Shown here: positions 18,082 through 25,758 of the stretch, in pieces
Layout of the letters: every line of letters starts with the position of its first letter
Numbering within the stretch: position 1 is the stretch's first letter
Source: a virus
Strand: one strand, 5' to 3'
Virus record (IMG/VR): IMGVR_UViG_3300030109_001534
Span: 11,821-69,489 of that record
Length of the DNA stretch: 57,669 bases
Notes under the pieces: generated by a model
What the model was told of the DNA's origin: nothing
The model's input: the letters and a program-made list of their open reading frames with translations, nothing else
The model's database searches: none
Position numbers and translations under genes: made by a program

Positions 18082-18428
18082 AAAAAATAGACATGTCAAA
18101 GGTTATTTATGTTTTAATGATGATAATAGTATTTACTATATCACAAGCTTTTGGTCAAATAGTAGTAACAGAATTTAATGCTGAGTGGAATGCTGCTAAC
18201 AAAGTTGAATGGGTAGATAAATTATCTGATTGTGATATAGCAAAAGTTGATATTACAAAAGAAGTAGACTTACAGCAAAAACACAAAGTAGTTATAGTAC
18301 CTACTATAATTATATTTAAAGACGGAGAAGAAATAAAAAGATACCAAGCAGATCTTAGTTTTAAGATGCTTGCAACAAGAAAAGAGATACAAAACTTTAT
18401 TAATGACCAAATAATGTCAGATTTTTAA
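18078..18428 (+). CDS. Exported thioredoxin-like protein lacking the CxxC active site
   Basis: 116 residues. The signal peptide MKKIDMSKVIYVLMMIIVFTISQAFG is followed by Q (cut before Gln, typical of this host group). The mature part has a thioredoxin-like pattern: strand VVTEFNAEW, where family members carry FWAxWCxxC but here NAEWNAANK without Cys, then CDIAKVDITKEV, and VPTIIIFKDGEEIKRY with the cis-Pro loop. Only one Cys is present, so it cannot catalyse disulfide exchange. It more likely acts as a binding or chaperone module. It sits directly before the secreted disulfide-rich repeat protein at 18430. Confidence 0.65.
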   Translation: MKKIDMSKVIYVLMMIIVFTISQAFGQIVVTEFNAEWNAANKVEWVDKLSDCDIAKVDITKEVDLQQKHKVVIVPTIIIFKDGEEIKRYQADLSFKMLATRKEIQNFINDQIMSDF

Positions 18429-18429
18429 A

Positions 18430-21400
18430 ATGAAAAAATTATTATTAATATTATTATTATTACCTTTTATAGGGTTAGGACAAAATACTTGGGTAAACTA
18501 CCAAGTACAATATGATTTTTATGCACCAGCAGAATCACACTTTTTTATGGTATCTGATGCTAATGGTGATACAGCTATGTTTCATCAACCAACTACTCCT
18601 TATGAGTTTTTAGATACTACAATATTTATAAACTCTGGTAGTTACACAGTATCATTAATTGATAGTTTTGGTGATGGATGGATTTCTAATCAACCAGCAT
18701 TTTTTAGAATGCGTAATTTATGTCAAGGATTAATAATAAACTGGGATCCAGTATTAGGTTCTTTTTATTTAAGAGACACTACTGTAAACATATTGCCTTG
18801 CGCACCACCAGTATATGGGTGTATGGACTCAAACGCTTTAAATTATGACCCGTTAGCTACAATAGATGACGGTAGTTGTACATATCCACCTTGTAATGGT
18901 ATTATAAACGATACAGCTTGGCAGATGTGTTGGGGGTCACAAGCAGCTATATCATGGGAATGGGAAACTCCTAATAATACTAACTGCGCTGTAATAGAGT
19001 TACATTATGGATCTGCAAATGGTTACAATATAACAATACCTGGTTTTTGGCCTAGTGGTGGTTGGAGTAACTTTGCTATAGGTGCAGGACCTGGACAAAT
19101 GCCACCTAATTGGAATGAAGAACATTATATGGTATTAGAGTTTGTTGATGGGACTTTATCAGACACAATGTTTTTTACACCTTATGCTTGTATACCAGGT
19201 TGTACAGATCCAACACAACAATCTTATAATCCTTGGGCTACAATAGATGATGGCTCATGTGCAGGTACTACATGTGATACTGCAACAGAGTATCAAATTA
19301 CAATGGAGCTTACACTTGACAACTGGCCAAATGAAACTTCATGGATAATGAATAGTGGTGGTATAATAGATCAAGCACCACAAGGTACTTATAACTTTAA
19401 TGATATAGGACAAACCTTTACTTACACTTTTTGTGTAGATCAAAATATAGGCTTTGAATTAATATTAAGTGATAGCTATGGTGATGGACTTGCTGGTTCT
19501 ACATCTGGAGGATCATTAGATGGTAATGTAGTTATATATGATTGTAATGGTGATACTATATGGAGTTTACCTGATCCTAACTTTGGTAACGTAACTTATT
19601 CAGGACCACAAAATGGTGTGCCTTGTAATACAACACCAGATATATATGGGTGTACAGATGATGATTATGTAGAATATGTTGATAGCGCAAACGTAGACGA
19701 TGGTAGTTGTTTAACATTACACACTTACGGTTGTACTGATTCTGCAGCATTTAACTATAATCCAAACGCTACAATTATGGACTTAGTGCCTGATTGTAAT
19801 TACACGTTAATATTAGAAGATGACGCAGGTGATGGTTGGGGTAACTCATACTTAGGAGTATCACAAGGACAAATGTTATGGAACTTTACAATGGGACCTG
19901 GTGCTTATGCTGATACATTTAATTTAATATTAGACTCAGATCAGCCTGTAACAATATATTACTTTGAAATAGGTGGACCACAAACACCACCTGAAGAAGT
20001 ACAATTCCAAACATGGCATAACTCTTTTAAACTTATAAATGCTAATGGTATTGTATTATTAGAAGAAGGCACTAATCCTTTTGCTAATAATGGTCAAGGT
20101 GCTTTACAAGAATTTGATAGTCCTTTCTGGCATACTTATTCTGCAGTACCTTATTGTGGTAATTACTGTATACCTACTATATTAGGTTGTATGGACAGTA
20201 CAGCTTTTAACTATGCAGATTCTGCTAACACAGATGACGGATCTTGTATACCTGTAATATTAGGATGTACTAATCCACTTGCATTTAACTACGACGCATT
20301 TGCAAATGTAGATGATAGTAGCTGTGTCACTACAATTGTAGGTTGTATGGATTCATTAGCATTTAATTACAATCCTTTTGCAAACGTTAATGATCCAGCA
20401 TCATGTGTACCTGTTATATATGGTTGTATGGATGACACTATGTTTAACTACAACCCAGCAGCAAATACACCTGACACATGTATACCAGTAGTATTTGGAT
20501 GTACAGATGCATTAGCATTTAACTATGATAGTTTAGCTAACACTAATAATAACTCTTGTATACCATTTATATATGGTTGTACAAATCCTGCGGCATTAAA
20601 TTATGATCCGCTAGCAAATACTGATGATTCAACATGTATAGGTGTAGTATATGGGTGTACTGATCCTACAATGTGGAATTATAATCAATTAGCTAATACA
20701 GACAATGGATCCTGTATTCCTTTTATCTATGGATGTACAGACTCAACTATGTTTAACTATGATCCTTTGGCTAATACAGATAACAATACTTGCATACCTT
20801 TTATATACGGATGCACTAACCCTATAGCTTTAAACTTTGATCAGAATGCTAATACAGATGATTTTAGTTGCATACTTCCTATATACGGTTGTATGGATAG
20901 CACTGCATTTAATTATGATCCTTTAGCTAATGTAGATAATGGTAGTTGTGTACCAGTAATCTTAGGATGTACAAACCCAATAGCATTAAATTATGACCCT
21001 AATGCTAACACTGACGATTTTAGTTGTATATTACCAATCTACGGATGTACAGACAGCACAATGTTTAATTACGATCCGTTAGCAAATGTAGACAATGGCA
21101 CATGTATACCATACATATATGGATGTACTAATCCAGTAGCACTTAATTATGACCCAAATGCAAACACAGATGACTTCTCTTGTATATTACCTATATACGG
21201 TTGTACAGATAGTACTATGTTTAATTATAACCCACTAGCAAATGTTGATAACGGAAGTTGTATTCCTTTTATATACGGTTGTACTAATCCTAATAGTATC
21301 AACTATGATCCAATGGCTAATACTGAGGATTTTAGCTGCATTCCTTTTATTTATGGGTGCACTGATTCTACAGCTCTTAATTATGACTCATTGGCTAACA

Positions 21401-21798
21401 CAGATAATGGCTCATGTATTACAGCGATTGAAGGATGCATGGATGCAAATGCTTTTAACTATGATGCGTTTGCTAATGTAAATGATTCTGCATCTTGTTT
21501 ATACGATGCACAATGTATTACAGGTCCAGGTAATCCTTACTGGTTAAACGATCCTTGTTATGCTTGGGTAATAGATGTAGATGAATATTGTTGTAATAAT
21601 GCATGGGACAATATATGTCAATTAACATACGATCATTGTAATGATAATTGGTCAGGACCTCTACCTAAAAGAACAGACGCAAAATTAATAGGAGTTACAG
21701 ATTTATTAGGTAAGCCTGTAAATAAAATTAAAAATCAGCTTTTATTATATATGTATGATGATGGAAGCGTAAACAGAAAAATAATAATTAAAAAATAA
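18430..21798 (+). CDS. Secreted repeat protein with type IX secretion C-terminal sorting domain
   Basis: 1122 residues. Signal peptide MKKLLLILLLLPFIGLG, then Q. The first half has GDGW segments (SLIDSFGDGW, SDSYGDGL, EDDAGDGWG) typical of secreted Bacteroidota proteins. 21 repeats of GC[TM][DN]..A.NY...AN.DDGSC follow, the last 17 back to back at residues about 586-1023 with a 26-residue period and two Cys each. Then comes a Cys-rich domain (DEYCCNNAWDNICQ). Residues about 1084-1122 (LIGVTDLLGKPVNKIKNQ, then LLLYMYDDGSVNRKIIIKK) match the type A T9SS sorting signal that directs export across the outer membrane and surface attachment. A phage gene using the host T9SS suggests display on the infected cell. 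The target is unknown. Confidence 0.7.
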   Translation: MKKLLLILLLLPFIGLGQNTWVNYQVQYDFYAPAESHFFMVSDANGDTAMFHQPTTPYEFLDTTIFINSGSYTVSLIDSFGDGWISNQPAFFRMRNLCQGLIINWDPVLGSFYLRDTTVNILPCAPPVYGCMDSNALNYDPLATIDDGSCTYPPCNGIINDTAWQMCWGSQAAISWEWETPNNTNCAVIELHYGSANGYNITIPGFWPSGGWSNFAIGAGPGQMPPNWNEEHYMVLEFVDGTLSDTMFFTPYACIPGCTDPTQQSYNPWATIDDGSCAGTTCDTATEYQITMELTLDNWPNETSWIMNSGGIIDQAPQGTYNFNDIGQTFTYTFCVDQNIGFELILSDSYGDGLAGSTSGGSLDGNVVIYDCNGDTIWSLPDPNFGNVTYSGPQNGVPCNTTPDIYGCTDDDYVEYVDSANVDDGSCLTLHTYGCTDSAAFNYNPNATIMDLVPDCNYTLILEDDAGDGWGNSYLGVSQGQMLWNFTMGPGAYADTFNLILDSDQPVTIYYFEIGGPQTPPEEVQFQTWHNSFKLINANGIVLLEEGTNPFANNGQGALQEFDSPFWHTYSAVPYCGNYCIPTILGCMDSTAFNYADSANTDDGSCIPVILGCTNPLAFNYDAFANVDDSSCVTTIVGCMDSLAFNYNPFANVNDPASCVPVIYGCMDDTMFNYNPAANTPDTCIPVVFGCTDALAFNYDSLANTNNNSCIPFIYGCTNPAALNYDPLANTDDSTCIGVVYGCTDPTMWNYNQLANTDNGSCIPFIYGCTDSTMFNYDPLANTDNNTCIPFIYGCTNPIALNFDQNANTDDFSCILPIYGCMDSTAFNYDPLANVDNGSCVPVILGCTNPIALNYDPNANTDDFSCILPIYGCTDSTMFNYDPLANVDNGTCIPYIYGCTNPVALNYDPNANTDDFSCILPIYGCTDSTMFNYNPLANVDNGSCIPFIYGCTNPNSINYDPMANTEDFSCIPFIYGCTDSTALNYDSLANTDNGSCITAIEGCMDANAFNYDAFANVNDSASCLYDAQCITGPGNPYWLNDPCYAWVIDVDEYCCNNAWDNICQLTYDHCNDNWSGPLPKRTDAKLIGVTDLLGKPVNKIKNQLLLYMYDDGSVNRKIIIKK
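20185..21498 (+). repeat. Array of 17 tandem 26-residue (about 78-base) coding repeats
   Basis: Within the gene at 18430, 17 contiguous units of GC.[DN]..A.NYDP.ANTDDGSC plus a four-residue linker such as IPFI or ILPI. From 20731 to 21417 the units alternate between a GCTD-STMFNYDPLANVDNGSC-type and a GCTN-PIALNYDPNANTDDFSC-type, giving a higher-order period of about 156 bases. Codons differ between units although residues are conserved. Confidence 0.85.
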
Positions 21799-21807
21799 AT
21801 AAAAATT

Positions 21808-22173
21808 ATGGCAACATTAATATCAAAATTAACTTTATCTAGTTCAAATGCTACAAGCGATACGCTAAATGTTACTGTTACAGATACTTTAAATGTAGGA
21901 GAGCCTTCAGTTAGTTTATCTAGAATATCATTAGTAGGTGATGCTTCAGCAACTTCAATACTTTCAGCAAGTAATTCAACTACTACTTATGTATATGTAA
22001 AAAATACTGATGCTACAAATCATATAAAACTATATACAGGAGCAGATGAATTATTTGGAATAATTTGGCCAGGACAATTTTCTTTCTTTGCAATAATAGA
22101 CGGTGAAGGATTAAAGTGTCAAGCAAATACTGGAAACTGTATTATTGAATACGGATATTGGACTAAAGCATAG
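21808..22173 (+). CDS. Small beta-rich structural protein
   Basis: 121 residues, Ser/Thr/Val-rich, starting MATLISKLTLSSSNATSDTL. The middle holds SRISLVGDASATSILSAS and TYVYVKNTDATNHIKLYTGA, and the C-terminal half has aromatic strands (IIWPGQFSFFAII) and two Cys (KCQANTGNC), ending EYGYWTKA. No signal peptide. It looks like a compact beta-sandwich, probably a minor fibre or tail component, but no family can be named. It lies between the secreted protein and the DUF5675-like gene. Confidence 0.45.
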   Translation: MATLISKLTLSSSNATSDTLNVTVTDTLNVGEPSVSLSRISLVGDASATSILSASNSTTTYVYVKNTDATNHIKLYTGADELFGIIWPGQFSFFAIIDGEGLKCQANTGNCIIEYGYWTKA

Positions 22174-22175
22174 AT

Positions 22176-22637
22176 ATGAAACTACAAGTATTAAGGTTTA
22201 GCAGTGAATCAGATTCAACTAATGGCTTATTACTAGATGTTACAGATGGTGTAAATTTTCTTGCATATACTTTAGAAGATGAATATAGAAAACACAAGAG
22301 AAGTAAAGAAACAAGAATACCTGCTGGAACATATGAAATAAAATTAAGAAATGAAGGGGGATTCCACCAAAGGTATAGTAAGAAATATTCTAGTATCCAT
22401 AGGGGTATGCTGCATATTATTGATGTACCTGGTTTTGAGTACATTCTCATTCATGTTGGCAATTCTGATGAGCATACTGCAGGCTGTTTACTTGTGGGTG
22501 ATAGTCAAGAAAATAACCAAATAAATAAAAATGGTTTTATAGGAAGCTCGGGTAATGCTTACAAAAGAATATACCCTTTAATAGCAAAAGCAATAGAAAA
22601 AGAAAAAGTAACAATACAATATATAGACTTAGATTAA
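22176..22637 (+). CDS. DUF5675-like protein (L,D-transpeptidase-like fold), possible cell-wall enzyme
   Basis: 153 residues with the DUF5675 pattern. FLAYTLEDEYR is near the N-terminus, then ETRIPAGTYEIKLRNEGG, the stretch GMLHIIDVPGFEYILIHVGN, and HTAGCLLVGDS. The His...Thr-x-Gly-Cys arrangement resembles the catalytic centre of L,D-transpeptidase folds. No signal peptide. DUF5675 proteins are common in phage lysis or tail regions, and a cell-wall-related role is a reasonable inference, but activity is not established for the family as far as I know. Its neighbours are structural and fibre genes. Confidence 0.7.
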   Translation: MKLQVLRFSSESDSTNGLLLDVTDGVNFLAYTLEDEYRKHKRSKETRIPAGTYEIKLRNEGGFHQRYSKKYSSIHRGMLHIIDVPGFEYILIHVGNSDEHTAGCLLVGDSQENNQINKNGFIGSSGNAYKRIYPLIAKAIEKEKVTIQYIDLD

Positions 22638-22638
22638 A

Positions 22639-22884
22639 ATGGCAAAGTGGATTAAACAACAGAAGTTAACAAACAACATTTATACAGCGGATGCAAACTT
22701 TGTACACTCACAAGGTGTGCCTGCTGCACAATGGGTTATTACTCACAACTTAGGTAAAAAAACCTCAGTAACAGTTGTTGACTCTGCAGACCAAGTCGTA
22801 ATAGGTCAAATTACTTATAATAGTGTTAACCAGGTTACATTAGACTTTCAAGGTTCTTTCTCAGGGAAAGCATACTTTAATTAA
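22639..22884 (+). CDS. Small fibre-tip-like protein
   Basis: 81 residues. After a short N-terminus (MAKWIKQQKLTNNIYTADAN) it shows the pattern W-V-I-THNLGK-SVTVVDS...VVIGQITY...VTLDFQGSFSGKAYFN, common at the C-terminal end of phage tail fibres. Here it stands alone, so it may form a tip, cap or trimerisation unit for the fibre at 22916, whose own last ~70 residues show a related pattern (ITIQHDLGTRDVIVQCYD). Function inferred from pattern and position. Confidence 0.55.
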   Translation: MAKWIKQQKLTNNIYTADANFVHSQGVPAAQWVITHNLGKKTSVTVVDSADQVVIGQITYNSVNQVTLDFQGSFSGKAYFN

Positions 22885-22915
22885 AAAATAATAATAAACA
22901 TAAAAAAATAAAAAA

Positions 22916-25741
22916 ATGGCAGAAGTAAAATTTATAGCGGATATTAACCTAAATAATAATCAGCTTACAAACGTTAAACTTCAAAATTTAACATCCGATC
23001 CTTCTGGTTTAGCTGGTGAAGGACAAATATATTATCATAGCAATGATAATTTAATAAAGTTTCACACAGGTTCAGACAACTGGGTATCTCTCTCATCAGC
23101 TTCTGGTGATATAACAGGTGTTACAGCCGGTAACGGTTTAACTGGTGGTGGTACTTCAGGTGGAGTTAGTTTAGCTGTAGGTGCTGGTGACGGTATAACA
23201 GTTAACTCAGGTGACGTAGCTGTAACAGCTGCACAAACAACTATAACATCCGTATTAAACGCTAGTTTAGTTATTGGTAGAGATGCTGATAATGACATTG
23301 ATTTTGGAACTGATAACAACATAATTTTTAGAGCAGGTGCTGCAGATCAAATAGTTTTAAAAGACGGAGTGTTAGAGCCTGTAACTGATGATGATGTTGA
23401 CTTAGGTTCAAGCTCAAAACAATTTAAAAACGGTTATTTTGATGGAACATTAGAAGCTGATGTTTTATCTATTAATGGCACCGCCGTAACAAGTACAGCT
23501 GCAGAGCTCAATATTCTAGACGGAGTAACGGCTACTGCTTCAGAACTGAATATTATGGACGGCGTGACTTCAACTACTGCAGAATTAAATATTCTTGATG
23601 GTGTAACATCAACTGCAGCAGAGTTAAATATATTAGACGGTGTAACTAGTACGGCAGCAGAATTAAACATACTTGATGGCGTAACGTCTACTACTGCTGA
23701 ATTAAATGTGTTAGATGGTATAACAGCAGTTGTAGGTGAATTAAACGCTTTAGACTTAGGAAGTACCGCTGTTGGTACTGCAATCGCAAGTAAAGCAGTA
23801 ATATTAGATTCAAGCAAAGATTACACAGGAATAAGAAATCTTACAATAGCTGGCTTATTAACTGGTAGTGGTAGAATTATAGTTGATGATACAACTGATG
23901 CTACAAGTACAACAGACGGATCTTTACAAACAGATGGTGGTTTATCTGTAGCAAAAGACGCTGTAATTGGTGATGACTTAATCATGTTATCTGATTCAGC
24001 TCAAATAGCTTTTGGTGCTAACAAAGAAGTATTATTAAAACATGAGCATAATTCAGGTTTAGTATTACAACACTCAGCAACAGCTGACGGTGCTGGAACA
24101 ACACTTACATTACAATCGGCAGAAGCTGCTTTAACGGCTAATGAAGAAATTGCTGCAATACAGTTTGATCCATCAGATTCAGATGGTACTGACGGTACAG
24201 CTATATCTGCTAGAATTGCTGCAATTGCTGAAGGAACTTTTTCTGCAAGTAACAACGCTACAAGACTTGAGTTTCAATTAGGTGAATCTGAAGCTGCTAG
24301 TACAGACACAGTTAAAATGACTTTATCATCTGCAGGTTTACTTACTATTACTGATGATCTTGTTATTAAAAATGGTGGTACAATTGGAGCTGCAAATGAT
24401 ACTGATTTACTTACAATGGGTAATGGTATATTAACTGTTGCTGGTGAAGTATCTATGACAACTCTAGATATTGGTGGTACTAATGTATCAGCAACTGCTG
24501 CGGAACTAAACATATTAGATGGTGTAACTGCAACAGCTAGTGAATTAAATATTATGGATGGCGTTACATCCACAACAGCTGAGTTAAACATCCTGGATGG
24601 TGTTACCGCAACGGCAGCTGAGCTAAATGTGCTTGACGGTATTACTGCTGTAGTTGGTGAACTTAACGCTCTTGATATTGGTAGTACAGCTGTAGGAACA
24701 GCAGTAGCAAGTAAGGCTGTTATACTAGACTCTAATAAAGATTATACAGGTATAAGAAACCTTACGATTACTGGTAACTTATCGGTAACTGGTACTACTA
24801 CTACGGTTAATACAGTAACAATGAATGCGGAAAATGCTATAGTATTTGAAGGTGCTACTGCTGATTCACACGAAACTACTTTAACCATTGTAGATCCAAC
24901 TGCAGATCACACATATAAATTACCTGATCTTGGCAGCACTAATGACGAAGGATATATTGCTGCTTTTGCTGCAGACCCTGGCACAAGTCCACTTATAACA
25001 TCTACACCTACAGAACTTAACTTGTTAGACGGAGTTACATCTACAACGGCTGAATTAAATATTTTAGATGGAGTAACTTCTACTGCGGCTGAACTTAATA
25101 TACTAGATGGTGTTACTTCAACAACTGCGGAACTTAATATACTTGACGGGGTTACTGCAACTGCATCTGAGTTGAATATAATGGATGGAGTGACTGCTAC
25201 TACAGCAGAGCTTAACATTATGGATGGTGTAACAGCTACCGCTGCAGAAATTAATTTAATAGACGGTGGTACTTCAAGAGGTACTACAGCTGTATCTAAC
25301 GGTGACGGTTTCTTACATAATGATGGTGGTACAATGCGTATGACTAACGTTAGTAAACTAGCTGATTTAATGGCTGGTACTAACATATCTGCTTCAAATT
25401 CTGTATTATCTGTAGCTAATGCTGCTGCTGATACTAAAGGTGTTGTTGAGCTTGCTACAACTGCAGAAGCTTTAGCTGGTTCTGATACATCAAGAGCTGT
25501 TACACCTGCTGGTTTAGCAGCTAGAAGTTTTAAAGCTACAATTGGTGATGGTAGTGATTTAGATATAACTATTCAACATGATTTAGGAACAAGAGATGTT
25601 ATTGTACAATGTTATGACGCAAGTTCTTATGAAACTGTTTATGCACAAGTAGTTAGAACAGATGCAAACAATGTTACAATTGACACTAATACAGCTATTG
25701 CATCTAATGATGTTATAGTATTAATAACTAAAGTAGATTAA
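22916..25741 (+). CDS. Tail fibre with ELNILDGV repeats
   Basis: 941 residues. The N-terminus reads MAEVKFIADINLNNNQLTNV, then GQIYYHSNDNLIKFHTGSDNW. Three blocks of the 13-residue unit T.TAAELNILDGV follow (7, 5 and 7 copies; 23492-23755, 24491-24680, 25001-25270), with beta-rich shaft segments between (GRDADNDIDFGTDNNIIFRA and others). Two copies of a 41-codon module (23726-23848 and 24647-24769) encode nearly the same residues. The last ~70 residues look like a tip domain. This repeat family is known from many phage tail fibres. It probably forms trimers used for host contact. Confidence 0.8.
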   Translation: MAEVKFIADINLNNNQLTNVKLQNLTSDPSGLAGEGQIYYHSNDNLIKFHTGSDNWVSLSSASGDITGVTAGNGLTGGGTSGGVSLAVGAGDGITVNSGDVAVTAAQTTITSVLNASLVIGRDADNDIDFGTDNNIIFRAGAADQIVLKDGVLEPVTDDDVDLGSSSKQFKNGYFDGTLEADVLSINGTAVTSTAAELNILDGVTATASELNIMDGVTSTTAELNILDGVTSTAAELNILDGVTSTAAELNILDGVTSTTAELNVLDGITAVVGELNALDLGSTAVGTAIASKAVILDSSKDYTGIRNLTIAGLLTGSGRIIVDDTTDATSTTDGSLQTDGGLSVAKDAVIGDDLIMLSDSAQIAFGANKEVLLKHEHNSGLVLQHSATADGAGTTLTLQSAEAALTANEEIAAIQFDPSDSDGTDGTAISARIAAIAEGTFSASNNATRLEFQLGESEAASTDTVKMTLSSAGLLTITDDLVIKNGGTIGAANDTDLLTMGNGILTVAGEVSMTTLDIGGTNVSATAAELNILDGVTATASELNIMDGVTSTTAELNILDGVTATAAELNVLDGITAVVGELNALDIGSTAVGTAVASKAVILDSNKDYTGIRNLTITGNLSVTGTTTTVNTVTMNAENAIVFEGATADSHETTLTIVDPTADHTYKLPDLGSTNDEGYIAAFAADPGTSPLITSTPTELNLLDGVTSTTAELNILDGVTSTAAELNILDGVTSTTAELNILDGVTATASELNIMDGVTATTAELNIMDGVTATAAEINLIDGGTSRGTTAVSNGDGFLHNDGGTMRMTNVSKLADLMAGTNISASNSVLSVANAAADTKGVVELATTAEALAGSDTSRAVTPAGLAARSFKATIGDGSDLDITIQHDLGTRDVIVQCYDASSYETVYAQVVRTDANNVTIDTNTAIASNDVIVLITKVD
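23492..25270 (+). repeat. Three blocks of ELN[IL][LM]DGV coding repeats (19 units) in the fibre gene
   Basis: The 13-codon unit is conserved in residues but not in codons (for example GCAGAGCTCAATATT versus TCAGAACTGAATATT versus GCAGAATTAAACATA). Blocks lie at 23492-23755, 24491-24680 and 25001-25270. They are coding, have no unique spacers, and are not a CRISPR. Confidence 0.9.
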
Positions 25742-25758
25742 TAACTAAATAGTATTAA

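Noticed and set aside
21242-21481. Separate + strand gene inside the secreted repeat gene
   Set aside because: It is a shadow frame of the 26-residue repeats and shows only Leu/Met-rich composition without its own start context.
18430-21798. Host-gene contamination or prophage boundary at the secreted protein
   Set aside because: It is joined tightly to phage genes on both sides (one base after 18428, nine bases before 21808) with no change in strand or composition, so it belongs to the phage genome.
23492-25270. CRISPR array
   Set aside because: The repeats are in frame, differ in codons, and are not separated by unique spacers. They encode the fibre repeat ELNILDGV.
24907-25386. Minus-strand gene of about 159 codons opposite the fibre repeats
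   Set aside because: It mirrors the repeat codons (Ser/Val/Pro-rich) and lies wholly under a strong + strand gene. Other minus-strand frames (44198-44548, 47686-48069, 26370-26825) are rejected for the same reason.
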